From NCBI GenBank assembly GCA_024655945.1, contig JANLFK010000018.1:1-59038 (forward strand): DNA of 59,038 bases. Direction: 5' to 3'. A program made the position numbers and the translations under genes. Below the pieces are notes generated by a model that was not told the origin of the DNA, did not search any database, and saw nothing but the letters and a program-made list of their open reading frames with translations. Position 1 is the stretch's first letter. Each line of letters opens with the position of its first letter. Of this stretch, positions 29,501 through 38,017 are shown in pieces. This DNA is from a candidate division KSB1 bacterium (GTDB lineage: Bacteria; Zhuqueibacterota; Zhuqueibacteria; JANLFK01; Oleimicrobiaceae).

Positions 29501-31619
29501 TCTCAGAAACGTGCCGCCAACTCCCGCTAATTACGCGCAGCGCAGTGGTCGGGCCCGCAGACAGGGACAACCAGGCCTAATCCTCAGCTACTGCGGGGCC
29601 TTTAACACGCACGACCAGTACTTTTTCCACAGGCAGGCGGAAATGGTGGCCGGAAGCGTGCGGGCGCCCCGCCTGGACATCGCCAACGAAGCGCTGCTGA
29701 GATCTCACATCCACGCCCTCTGGCTTGGCTGCATCGGTCTGTCGCTGGGGAAATCCATCGAGTGCGTGATCGACATAGAGCAGCCGAACCTCCCGCTGGC
29801 GGAGAAGAAGGCGGCGCGGATCCGGCTCAGTATTACCGCTCGCGCCGATATCGCCGAACGAGTGCGTCGTATGGTCAGTGCCGACAGAGGGCTGTTAGCC
29901 ACATCCGGATGGTTTGATGACTCATGGATAGACAGGGTTCTTGAACAGGCGCCTGAAGCTTTCAACAGGGCATTCGACCGCTGGCGCGAGCTGTACAGAG
30001 CGGCCAGGTGCCAGCTTGAGGCCGCACGCATTGACGAAGACCGCGCCCGGACCGCAGAGGGCCAGGCACAGGCTCGCAGAAGGCAGGACGAGGCACGTCA
30101 CCAGCTGAATCTCCTTCTGCAGCGGGTGGTGGCGCGGGAAGAAGGAGACTTTTACCCCTACCGGTACCTGGCAAGCGAGGGCTTTCTGCCCGGCTACAAC
30201 TTCCCTGCCCTACCGGTGCGGGCCTGGGTGCCACGAGGGGAAGGGGAATTCATCGCGCGCCCGCGCTTTCTGGCCATCCGTGAGTTTGCCCCGAACAATG
30301 TGCTCTTTCATGAAGGCGCAAAATGGGAGGTGGTGGCCTTCCAGAGCCCGCCGGGAGGCATGGACGAGCGCAGGAGCCAGAAGCGCTTCTGCTACACCTG
30401 CGGCGCCTACTGTGATGACGACCTTGACCTCTGCCCCGTGTGCCACTCCAGGTTCGATGCACAGAACAGTCTGGTGGCCACCGTGCTGGAAATGCCCAAT
30501 GTGCGCACGCGTCGCCGCGAACGCATTACATCCGAAGAGGAGGAGCGACGTCGCCGCGGGTACAAACTGGAGGTTTTCTACCAGTTACCCATGCTCCCAG
30601 AGGGTTTGCGTTTCCTGCAGGCCGATGTAATAGCGGAGAACGAGACGTTGCTCCAACTCCTCTACGCGCCCGCAGCCACCCTCATGCGTATCAACCACGG
30701 GTGGTACGGTTCGGATCAACCTGGTTTTCTTGTAGACTTTGAGCCGGGCGAGGTGGTGTCAGCAAAGCCGGAGGAGAACGGGCAGCCGGCTCGTGTCCAC
30801 CGCGTGGAAAATGTTCGCCTGGGTGTGGTAACTACCCAAAATGCCTTGCTTGTGAAGCTGGTGCGCCCAGACCTCCAGGGCGACCCAGCACTGGAAGCAA
30901 CCCTCCAGTATGCGTTGGAACGAGGCATTGAACACGCTTATCAGTTGGAGGAGACGGAGCTCGGCGCGGAACGCATCGGACAGGGCGAGCACCGTTCCAT
31001 CCTACTCTACGAGGCCACAGAGGGGGGATGCGGAGTCCTGAGGCGCCTCGTGGAGGAGCAAACGGCCTTAGCGGAAGTGGCAGAAGAGGCGCTCGCACGC
31101 TGCCATTTCGGCCCAGATGGAAGCGACCAAAAGCCAGACTGCGTGGCCGCATGCTACCAATGCCTGCTCAGTTTCGACAATCAGCACGAGGCACTGCTGC
31201 TCGATCGACGGCGCATTCGAGAATTGCTTGTCCAATTGGCGGCCAGTCGCACGTTAGTGCGTGCCGGCGAGCGCTCGCGCGAGGAACAACTCGCCTGGCT
31301 TCGTTCCGTGACCGACGCGCGCTCAGACCTCGAACGCCGGTTCTTGGATGTACTGGCCTCCGAACGCCTGCGACTGCCGGACGAGGCGCAAAAGAGCATC
31401 GCCGCGCCACGTTGCATCGCGGATTTCTTCTTTCGACCCAACATCTGCGTGTTCGCTGACGGTTCCGTGCACGACGATCCGGTGCAAAGGGACCGGGATG
31501 ATGCGCTCCGAGCAGAGCTGCGGGCGCGGGGCTACCGGGTGGTGGTCATCCGCTACGATCGCGAAATCCGCGAGCAGATTAGCGAATACCCCGAAGTGTT
31601 CGGGCAGATTAGCCCTTAA
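26545..31619 (+). pseudogene. Giant DEAD helicase-DUF1998-endonuclease, frameshifted
   Basis: About 1,690 codons in two frames. Frame one: YRHQEMAI (Q-like), Walker A SGTGSGKT at 109-116, DELH at 231-234, GTSATM, and a cysteine pair region [11 protein letters not shown] one-base deletion in a GC repeat near 28457 moves the reading to the second frame ([12 protein letters not shown]). That continues with [16 protein letters not shown], a zinc ribbon CYTCGAYC...CPVCHSRF, and DUF1998 features ([22 protein letters not shown]). The last 100 residues ([33 protein letters not shown]) look like a Vsr/DUF559-type nuclease. Size and order resemble DruE of Druantia, and DrmA plus DrmB fused. AAGGAG precedes ATG 26545. 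Confidence 0.82.
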
Positions 31620-31628
31620 GGAGTGCCC

Positions 31629-32006
31629 ATGAAGCAAACCCCCTTCTCCCTCCGACAGAGGGGACGGAGTTTTCGCTTCGCCTTTCGCGGCCTGGCCCTT
31701 CTGCTGCGCGAAGAGCACAACGCGCGCATTCACTTGGCCGCTGCAGTAGGGGTCATCGTGGCGGGGTTCCTTTTCCGCATCTCGGCCGGCGAATGGCTGG
31801 CAGTCACCTTTGCCATCGGGTTGGTTTTTGCACTGGAGCTGCTGAACTCAGCAGTGGAGCGCCTCGCCGACCTGGTGAGCCCGCAACGCAGTGAGGCCAT
31901 TGCCAAGGTCAAGGACCTCTCTGCCGGCGGCGTGCTGGTGGGGGCCATGACTGCCCTGGTCATCGGCCTGTGCGTCTTTGTGCCGAAAATCGTGGCCCTG
32001 CGGTGA
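31629..32006 (+). CDS. dgkA: Diacylglycerol/undecaprenol kinase family protein
   Basis: A 125-residue membrane kinase of the DgkA fold. FSLRQRGRSFRFAFRGL and REEHNARIHL form the N-terminal amphipathic helix, followed by three membrane helices. The catalytic region is LELLNSAVERLADL, with the conserved Glu and Asn of the family. Gram-positive-type members phosphorylate undecaprenol and Gram-negative ones diacylglycerol; this sequence resembles the undecaprenol-kinase group, but that is inference. ATG 31629 has AAGGAG five bases upstream and starts nine bases after the defence island. It heads a tight run of plus-strand genes. Confidence 0.88.
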   Translation: MKQTPFSLRQRGRSFRFAFRGLALLLREEHNARIHLAAAVGVIVAGFLFRISAGEWLAVTFAIGLVFALELLNSAVERLADLVSPQRSEAIAKVKDLSAGGVLVGAMTALVIGLCVFVPKIVALR

Positions 32007-32102
32007 GCAACTGGGAGGAAAGATTTGTGGCTTGCTCCTTGTGCAAAGCACGGCGGCGCACTCGAGGCGTGCGGCTGTACCGTGCGAAGGTGGAGAACCA
32101 GC

Positions 32103-33227
32103 ATGCGTGGGATTGAGCTGCTGCGGGAAAAGAGGCGCTTTGTCATCTTGACCGAAGGGAATACCCACCCCACGCCGGGCAAGACGGCTGCAGGAGTGGT
32201 CCGTTACCGCGGCGATGAGGTCGTAGCCCTGATCGATTCCACTCAGGCCGGGGGCGATACGGAAAAGCTCCTGGGGGTGGGCAAAGGGATTCCGATTCTG
32301 GCCTCTCTCGCGGAGGCGCTTGCCCTGCGGCCCGACACGCTGCTCATCGGCATTTCGCCGGCAGGGGGGCAGTTGCCGCCAAGCTGGCGGGCCATTATCC
32401 TCCAGGCCATCGATGCGGGACTCGATGTGGTGGCGGGTTTGCATGTCTTTCTCGGCGATGACCCGGAGTTTGCCGTGCGGGCCAAGGAGCGCGGCGTGTC
32501 GCTGGTGGACGTGCGCCGCGTGCCCGACGAGCTGACCGTGAACAACTGTCGCGCGCAGGAACTGCCGTGTTTCCGCGTGCACACCGTGGGGAGCGACTGC
32601 AACATCGGCAAGAAGATCGTCGCGCTGGAGGTCGCTAAGGTTCTGCAAGCCCAGGGGCGGGACGCAGTCTTTGTCGCCACCGGACAGACGGGCATCATGA
32701 TTTCCGGGCGCGGCATGGCCTTGGACCGGGTCATCGCCGATTTTGTGGCGGGGGCTGCCGAGCGACTGGTGCTGGAGAACGCCGCGCACGACTACCTGCT
32801 CATCGAGGGTCAGGGCGCCCTCACGCATCCGCTCTACTCCGGTGTGATGTTGAGCATGCTGCACGGCTTTGCGCCGCACGCGCTCATCCTTTGCCACGAG
32901 TACGGGCGCACCATCATGCGCGGCTCCAAGAACACGCCCGTGCCGTCCATAGCCAAGGCCATTGCCCTGTACGAGGCCATGGCCGAGCCGGTTTTTCCTG
33001 CCAAGGTGGTGGGCATCGCCCTTAACCTGCGCATCTTAGCGGATGAGGAGGCGGAGCGCGAGGTGGCACGCGTGGAGCAGGAGACAGGACTGCCGACCAC
33101 TGACGTGGTCAAGTTCGGCGCCGACAAGTTGGTGCAAGCCATTTTGGCCTATGAAAAGGAGTGGCGCGCAGGGGAGGCTGGGCGCGCCGTTGCCTCAGCG
33201 CAACCCAATGCGAGGACATTGCCATGA
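32103..33227 (+). CDS. DUF1611 family protein (DgcN-like)
   Basis: A 374-residue DUF1611 protein with an N-terminal Rossmann-like domain (RRFVILTEGNTHPTPGKTA, GGQLPPSW) and a C-terminal P-loop domain (HTVGSDCNIGKK, ATGQTGIMISGRG, LLIEGQGALTHP). One member of the family, DgcN, has been described as a D-glutamate N-acetyltransferase acting with an epimerase; no epimerase lies here. ATG 32103 is chosen because the upstream part of the frame (from 32025) has no family similarity. Its stop overlaps the DinB ATG. Family assignment is firm; the reaction is only a suggestion. Confidence 0.82.
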   Translation: MRGIELLREKRRFVILTEGNTHPTPGKTAAGVVRYRGDEVVALIDSTQAGGDTEKLLGVGKGIPILASLAEALALRPDTLLIGISPAGGQLPPSWRAIILQAIDAGLDVVAGLHVFLGDDPEFAVRAKERGVSLVDVRRVPDELTVNNCRAQELPCFRVHTVGSDCNIGKKIVALEVAKVLQAQGRDAVFVATGQTGIMISGRGMALDRVIADFVAGAAERLVLENAAHDYLLIEGQGALTHPLYSGVMLSMLHGFAPHALILCHEYGRTIMRGSKNTPVPSIAKAIALYEAMAEPVFPAKVVGIALNLRILADEEAEREVARVEQETGLPTTDVVKFGADKLVQAILAYEKEWRAGEAGRAVASAQPNARTLP

Positions 33228-33727
33228 AAAAGTGGAAAGAGGTGTTGCTCTTCATGTACGGGCGCGGCTCCTGGTACGGCGACCCATTGGCCGAGGTGGA
33301 GGGCCTCACCGAAGACCAGCTCTTCTGGGTGCCGGCCGACAACTGCCTGCCCATCATCTGGCACGTGGGACACATCGCTCACCGGGAGCGGGTGCACATT
33401 GGCAAGTTCCTGCAGGCGCTGCCCGAGCCGGTGGTGCCGCCGGCCTTCCGGGTGTTCGGCGGCGAGTGGACCGGCATAGAGCAGATCAAGAGTGCACTCT
33501 CTTCGGTGCAGGAGCTCTTTGCCTGGGTGCGGCAGGTTCGCCAGGAGAGCATCAGCTACATCAGCGGGCTGGGCGAGGAAGATTTTCACTCCGCAGCACC
33601 CACGCTGCAGGATGAGATGACCGTGGCCCACTGGCTCCTCAATACTGCCTCGCATACCGCCCTGCACATCGGGCGCATCCAGCTGCTGCGCGCGATGTTG
33701 GAGGGGAGACAGGAGCCGCCATGTTAG
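33224..33727 (+). CDS. DinB-like metal-binding protein
   Basis: A 167-residue DinB/YfiT-type four-helix bundle. The histidines expected to hold a divalent metal are seen in WHVGHIAHRERVH (about residues 45-57) and SHTALHIGRIQ (about 145-155). DinB-superfamily members include thiol-dependent transferases and stress proteins; the specific activity is not known. ATG 33224 overlaps the DUF1611 stop by four bases, and its own end overlaps the next gene by seven, so it belongs to one transcript. The name reflects fold only, not DNA polymerase IV. Confidence 0.8.
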   Translation: MKKWKEVLLFMYGRGSWYGDPLAEVEGLTEDQLFWVPADNCLPIIWHVGHIAHRERVHIGKFLQALPEPVVPPAFRVFGGEWTGIEQIKSALSSVQELFAWVRQVRQESISYISGLGEEDFHSAAPTLQDEMTVAHWLLNTASHTALHIGRIQLLRAMLEGRQEPPC

Positions 33728-34461
33728 CCGGCAGAGGGGAGTCTGGGGCACGAGCCCGGTGTCAAGACGAGGGCGCCGAGGAGAGGGCAGAGGCACTCCA
33801 CGAAGCGAGTGGCACCGACCTTGAGGCGGGCCAAGCCGCGCAGCCCTCTGCACCCGCCCTGGCGCATGGCTTTCGCCGGGCACTGAAGTTGGAGTACTTG
33901 ACCGTGGGCTACAATGTGGCCGAGGCTGCCGCTTCGATTGCCGCAGGCACGGTTGCGGGCAGCATTTCGCTGGTCGGCTTCGGCCTGGACAGCGTGGTGG
34001 AATCCCTTTCCGGCCTGGTGCTTATCTGGCGCCTGCGGCAGCATGGCCGGAGTGACGCGGCAGGAGAGGAGCGCATCGAACGGCGCGCCACCAAATTCGT
34101 GGGCCTCACATTTCTGGCGCTGGGGCTGTATGTGCTGGTGGAATCGGTGCGCAAGCTGATTGGGCAGGAGCGGCCTGAGCCCTCGCCCTTCGGCATCGCC
34201 ATCGCAGCCCTTTCCTCGGTGGTGATGCCCATCCTTGCCAGGCAAAAGCTGCGCCTGGGCCAGCGACTCGGCCTGCGCTCGCTGGTGGCGGACTCCAAGG
34301 AGACGTTCGTCTGCATGTGGCTCTCGCTGGCGCTGCTTTTAGGCTTGCTGACGAACTCTCTGTTCGGCTTCTGGCTTTCAGACCCGCTGGTAGGCCTGCT
34401 CATTGTGGCTTATCTGGCAAGAGAAGGCGTGGAACTGCTGCGCAATGAGGAGAAAGAGTGA
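33721..34461 (+). CDS. Cation-efflux (CDF-type) membrane protein
   Basis: A 246-residue membrane protein with about five or six helices after a polar, probably disordered 45-residue N-terminus. GFGLDSVVESLSGLVLIWRL matches the second transmembrane helix of cation diffusion facilitators, where Asp and Ser/Glu bind metal; a related ADSKETF lies in the fifth helix. The long cytoplasmic C-terminal domain of classical CDF transporters is absent, giving a short form. Its ATG overlaps the DinB gene. Metal specificity is unknown. Confidence 0.75.
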   Translation: MLAGRGESGARARCQDEGAEERAEALHEASGTDLEAGQAAQPSAPALAHGFRRALKLEYLTVGYNVAEAAASIAAGTVAGSISLVGFGLDSVVESLSGLVLIWRLRQHGRSDAAGEERIERRATKFVGLTFLALGLYVLVESVRKLIGQERPEPSPFGIAIAALSSVVMPILARQKLRLGQRLGLRSLVADSKETFVCMWLSLALLLGLLTNSLFGFWLSDPLVGLLIVAYLAREGVELLRNEEKE

Positions 34462-34484
34462 ATTTCCAGAATAGGAGGACCGGT

Positions 34485-35321
34485 ATGACGACATCGAGCA
34501 ACAGGGTGGTGGGCCACATGCGCTCCTCAGCCCGCGTTGGCGAATGGGTGCGGGCACAGGGAGGGCGTGGCAGGGGATCGAGTGCGGTATGGCTTCTGGC
34601 GGCCTTGCTGCTGGGGTGGGCCCTTTCGGCGCGGGCGCAAGTCAGCATTGGCCTGGAGTCGGGCGTTGTGATGAGCGGCTACAACGACGTGCGCGTCCCG
34701 AAGACCGCGGGAGCCGTCCTTTCGCTCTCCCAGGACCTCAGCACGACGAGCAAGCTCTTTGTCCGTCTGCGGCTGAGCTACGGCTTTGCGCAGCGCCATG
34801 TGCTGAGTCTGCTCGTGGCACCGCTCCGCCTGCAGGCGAGCGGCGCGGTGGACAGGCCTGTGCACTTTGCCGGGACGGATTTTCATGCGCAGGTGCCGTT
34901 GTCCGCCTCCTACCGCTTTGACTCCTATCGGTTGACTTACCGCTACCTCCTCGACAACGCGGGCGCTGTGCGGCTTGCCGTGGGCTTGACGGCGAAGGTG
35001 CGCGACGCGGCCATTCGCCTCCAGGCCCGCGGCCTGAGCGGAGAGACGACGAACACGGGTTTTGTGCCGCTGCTCAGCGGCCGCCTGCAGTGGCAGCCAG
35101 GCAGGCGCCTGGGGCTGGTCGTGGATGCCGATGCCTTGGCAGCGCCCCAGGGCCGCGCGGAGGATGTGCTCGTGGCCCTGACGTGGGCAGCAAGCCGACA
35201 CCTGCAGGCGTACGGCGGCTACCGCCTCCTTGAAGGCGGCGCCGACGTGGAGCAGGTCTACAATTTCGCCTTGCTCCACTACCTCTCCCTTGGCGCCGTC
35301 TGGACGTTTTGCGCGCGGTGA
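34485..35321 (+). CDS. Predicted outer-membrane beta-barrel protein
   Basis: A 278-residue exported protein. A long basic N-terminus leads into a signal sequence, SAVWLLAALLLGWALSARAQ, with likely cleavage after ARA. The mature part has alternating hydrophobic/polar strands with aromatic girdles (KLFVRLRLSYGFAQ, YRLTYRYLLDNAGAVRLAVGL, LHYLSLGAVWTF) typical of small barrels. ATG 34485 has AGGAGG six bases upstream; GTG 34458 in the same frame lacks one. Its stop overlaps the next start (GTGA). No named family recognised. Confidence 0.68.
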   Translation: MTTSSNRVVGHMRSSARVGEWVRAQGGRGRGSSAVWLLAALLLGWALSARAQVSIGLESGVVMSGYNDVRVPKTAGAVLSLSQDLSTTSKLFVRLRLSYGFAQRHVLSLLVAPLRLQASGAVDRPVHFAGTDFHAQVPLSASYRFDSYRLTYRYLLDNAGAVRLAVGLTAKVRDAAIRLQARGLSGETTNTGFVPLLSGRLQWQPGRRLGLVVDADALAAPQGRAEDVLVALTWAASRHLQAYGGYRLLEGGADVEQVYNFALLHYLSLGAVWTFCAR

Positions 35322-36235
35322 GTGAAGACTCATTGCCGCCCGCGTTTCCGACATTCAAACCGCTCGAGCTCCGGGACCGCAGCTTCGTCGAAGAACTGCT
35401 TTGGCGGAGCCAGCCACAGGCCTCGGAGTACACGTTTACCAATCTCTTTATCTGGCGGTGGAGGTACCAGGTGAGCTGGGCGTGCCTTGGCGAGTGGCTC
35501 CTGTTCTTGTGCCGCGACCACGACGGCACACCATATGGTCTGCAGCCCATCGGGCCGCACCCGGAAGCCGCGGTCGTGCGGGAGTTCATGAACTGGCTCG
35601 GTCCGCAGGTCGGCCCGGCGATGGCTCGCCTGGAGCGCGTGGAAGAAAGGTGGGCGCAAGTGGTGGAGGAGGATGGTGGCCTCGTAGTGGAGCCCGATCG
35701 CGAGCAGTTCGACTATGTCTACCGCACGCAGGATCTCATTCAACTGGCCGGGCGGAAGTATCACAGCAAGCGCAACCACGTCAATCGTGCGTTCCGCGAG
35801 CTTAGTCCCACCTACGAGCCGCTAACGGAGCGCCACGTGCAGGCGTGCTTGGAGGTAGCAAGCAGATGGTGTGCTGCCCGCCGCTGCTGCGACGATCTGA
35901 CCCTGGTGGACGAGTGGGATGCGGTGCGCGAGGCGCTGCGCCATTTCCCCGACCTCCACGCTGAGGGCGGCGTGGTGCTCATCGACGGCAAGGTGCAGGC
36001 GTTTGCCCTTGGCGAGCTGCTCAATGCCGACACGGCTGTGGTCCACCTGGAGAAGGCCAATCCCGACATCCCCCCGCTCTTTGCTCTTATCAACCAACAA
36101 ACCTGTGCCCATCTCTGGCCGGAGGTGCCGTTTGTCAACCGCGAGCAGGACCTCGGCGACCCTGGGCTGCGCAGGGCGAAGGAGTCGTACCACCCCCATC
36201 ACATGGTGCGCAAGTTCCGCGTGCGGTATCGCTGA
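35318..36235 (+). CDS. DUF2156 (GNAT-fold, LPG-synthase C-terminal-like) protein
   Basis: A 305-residue protein of the DUF2156 group, which is related to the soluble aminoacyl-transferase domain of lysyl-phosphatidylglycerol synthase. FKPLELRDRSFVEELLW, SEYTFTNLFIWR and KYHSKRNHVNRF-like KYHSKRNHVNRAF are signature segments, followed by a second GNAT half with VLIDGKVQAFALGELL and VHLEKANPDIPPLFALINQQ. No membrane part is present, so lipid modification is uncertain. Start GTG 35318 overlaps the preceding stop. It ends the plus-strand operon that begins at dgkA. Confidence 0.8.
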   Translation: MSEDSLPPAFPTFKPLELRDRSFVEELLWRSQPQASEYTFTNLFIWRWRYQVSWACLGEWLLFLCRDHDGTPYGLQPIGPHPEAAVVREFMNWLGPQVGPAMARLERVEERWAQVVEEDGGLVVEPDREQFDYVYRTQDLIQLAGRKYHSKRNHVNRAFRELSPTYEPLTERHVQACLEVASRWCAARRCCDDLTLVDEWDAVREALRHFPDLHAEGGVVLIDGKVQAFALGELLNADTAVVHLEKANPDIPPLFALINQQTCAHLWPEVPFVNREQDLGDPGLRRAKESYHPHHMVRKFRVRYR

Positions 36236-36383
36236 GGGTGCGCGCGGCTCGCCCGATGCTCTCGCCCGAGCTATGCCAGCTTATGCTGGGCGCCCCTGGT
36301 GTGCCGGCGGGTTGGCCGATGCTGGGGAGTTCAAGGGAGAGGTCCTATCCACCGGCAGAGGTCAGGCAAAAGGTCTCCATTCC

Positions 36384-36410
36384 CTGTCGCAATCCGTACG
36401 ATTGCGACAG
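36384..36410. repeat. Perfect inverted repeat, 11-bp arms
   Basis: CTGTCGCAATC (36384-36394), five-base loop, GATTGCGACAG (36400-36410). No U-tract follows, so it is more likely a REP-like element than a terminator. Confidence 0.6.
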
Positions 36411-36491
36411 TTCGGTTTGAATGCCGTTGCCTCCGTGCCCGCCTGTGCCGCCCTGTCCGGCAGAGCGTAGCGCAAGCCTGCGGTTTGGGCT

Positions 36492-36512
36492 GGGCAAATC
36501 GGAGATTTGCCC
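36492..36512. repeat. Perfect inverted repeat, 9-bp arms
   Basis: GGGCAAATC, loop GGA, GATTTGCCC. The core resembles the neighbouring palindrome (AATC...GATT), suggesting one repeat family. Confidence 0.6.
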
Positions 36513-36945
36513 CACCGGGAAGGGGTAGATACCTCCGGCGAGTGAGCGGGCCATAAAGAAGGAGCCGGAGTGGGTTGTGCCTTCCAGAACCTTTGGCCTC
36601 CTCCTCCCTCGCCTCCTGGCGAGACGGCAATCAGCCAGCGGAAGCGGCTTCCAGGCCAGTTGCCGGGTCTTGTGGGCAAAGTCTGGCGGAGCCGTGCTGC
36701 GTGCGCGACTCGGCTCTGCAAGGGTGGGGGCCGGAAATGTCGATCGGGGGAGGCACGGCCAAGTGCTGCTGGCCACGTGGGCACCTCTGACAACCGACCA
36801 GGAGAGGCGACGAGCCGCATTGCCAGGGCCATAGGCATCAGGGCACGGGGTGTCGATCGCCACCGGTGCTTTCTAACGTCTTGTTCCACTGTCTCCGCGG
36901 CCTGAAGAGGGGCGTTCGCGCACAATTTGCCGAAGAACGCCAAGA

Positions 36946-37548
36946 TTATTTCTTTTTCCTGGGCACGTAAACCTTATTGCCTTTTGCATTGATGTGGTAC
37001 CTCCCGCCACGTGGCCCCATGTGGATCGCCGTATCTGACAAAGTCGACCTTCTTGAAGCGCCACAGGTCTCCGCACCGGTAGGCTGGGTGGCTCCTGCCT
37101 TCACAGGTCGTTTCCATTCACCGTATCGTGCCATCCCGCTCAGCAATGGGCTCTTGGGCAGGAACATTTCGTTGATATAGCCAATTTCATTGCCGACGAC
37201 GACCCTGCAATATCCAGAGGAATAACCCACCACGAGTACTTCAGTGTCCTTGGCCAAATGTCTTACAACATCGCCCAGTGGATCCGGCCTATTTCTCATG
37301 TTGGCATCAGCGGTTAACCTAAGGAGGACACCGCTGGTCGTGTCATTGTCACTCCGCACTCTTAGCTTGATTGCATCAAGTTCGCCTATCTTGTGGTTCA
37401 CGGAATCTAAGGCCGATTCCAACCTCGTCTTGACAGCCAGGAGGCTATCAAGCTGAAGCTGGATCTCCATTAGTTCTTGGGTATGACCACAACCAGGCAG
37501 AACTAAGAGGGCGATCAAGGTGAGAACAATAGCTCTTTCCTTATGCAT
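36946..37548 (-). CDS. SH3-domain lipoprotein
   Basis: A 200-residue predicted lipoprotein. The N-terminus MHKERAIVLTLIALLVLPGC ends in a lipobox, so Cys20 should be lipidated. A coiled-coil stretch (about 25-60, LQLDSLLAVKTRLESALDSV) leads into a bacterial SH3 type 3 domain (about 70-130; TADANMRNRPDPLGDVVRHL, EVLVVGYSSGYCRVVVGNEIGYI). The tail ends GPRGGRYHINAKGNKVYVPR, a short motif seen at the C-termini of other small exported proteins. ATG 37548 is chosen for AGGAGG eight bases upstream. SH3b domains usually bind peptidoglycan. It points away from gcvPB. Confidence 0.78.
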   Translation of the reverse strand: MHKERAIVLTLIALLVLPGCGHTQELMEIQLQLDSLLAVKTRLESALDSVNHKIGELDAIKLRVRSDNDTTSGVLLRLTADANMRNRPDPLGDVVRHLAKDTEVLVVGYSSGYCRVVVGNEIGYINEMFLPKSPLLSGMARYGEWKRPVKAGATQPTGAETCGASRRSTLSDTAIHMGPRGGRYHINAKGNKVYVPRKKK

Positions 37549-37803
37549 GGCCAACCTCCTCCCATGGCTTGACGAGCCCGCCTCGGCGCGTCCATGTGCC
37601 ACTTACCGCAGCGGCTACGGGAGCCCCATTCAAAGACCGCCCTTCGGTTTGACAAAGAGCAGCAGTCCCGTGAGGCAATGAGGTACGTTTGTCGTCCACC
37701 CGATCTGTCCCGCGTCGGCGCTCACAGCGCGGGGGTGGTTCGACAGGTTCCAAGGTGGTTGCTGTGCCTGTATTGTTCGTTTCAACCGAATTGACATCTC
37801 GAG

Positions 37804-37842
37804 GAAGGTCAAGAACAAAGTTAAGAATCGCTGCGCGAGACC
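37804..37842 (-). repeat. Element shared with 58953-58990, possible minus-strand promoter
   Basis: On the minus strand it reads AACTTTGTTCTTGACCTTCC. About 24 of 30 aligned bases match the copy at 58953. It includes a TTGAC -35-like hexamer and lies about 255 bp before the lipoprotein start. Confidence 0.4.
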
Positions 37843-37864
37843 GGGGAGGCCCCCGCTCCCCGGT
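37840..37864. repeat. Perfect hairpin, 9-bp arms
   Basis: ACCGGGGAG (37840-37848), seven-base loop, CTCCCCGGT (37856-37864). No U-tract follows on either strand. Confidence 0.5.
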
Positions 37865-37933
37865 GGGACGAGCCGCTGCCACCTGCGAAGGTCCCCTCTT
37901 GCCTGAGGTCTCCAGACTCCGCCCAAAAAGGCC

Positions 37934-37962
37934 TTGACATTTTAGGCATTAAGTTGTACCTT
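37934..37962 (+). promoter_or_regulatory. Sigma-70-type promoter for gcvPB
   Basis: Consensus -35 TTGACA (37934-37939), 17 bp, then a weaker -10 TACCTT (37957-37962). Initiation would be near 37969, leaving a leader of about 50 nt to ATG 38018. Confidence 0.5.
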
Positions 37963-38017
37963 AATCGGCGTTCGAATGCACAAGGTGCTCAGCCATCATC
38001 GTCAGGAACAGGTGGAT

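Larger units (their letters stand above)
36236..36945. other. Intergenic region with palindromes, no gene recognised
   Basis: About 710 bp between converging genes. It contains two perfect hairpins (36384-36410, 36492-36512). The open frames here have low-complexity, Arg/Pro-rich translations and no ribosome sites. Confidence 0.5.
37549..37975. other. Divergent intergenic region
   Basis: Lies between the minus-strand lipoprotein and plus-strand gcvPB. It contains a hairpin (37840-37864), an element shared with 58953-58990, and the gcvPB promoter. No gene recognised. Confidence 0.5.

Noticed and set aside
31638-31670. Third copy of the palindromic repeat at the start of dgkA
   Set aside because: CCCTTCTCCCTCC...GAGGGG looks similar, but the encoded FSLRQRGRSFRFAFRGL is the normal conserved DgkA N-terminus.
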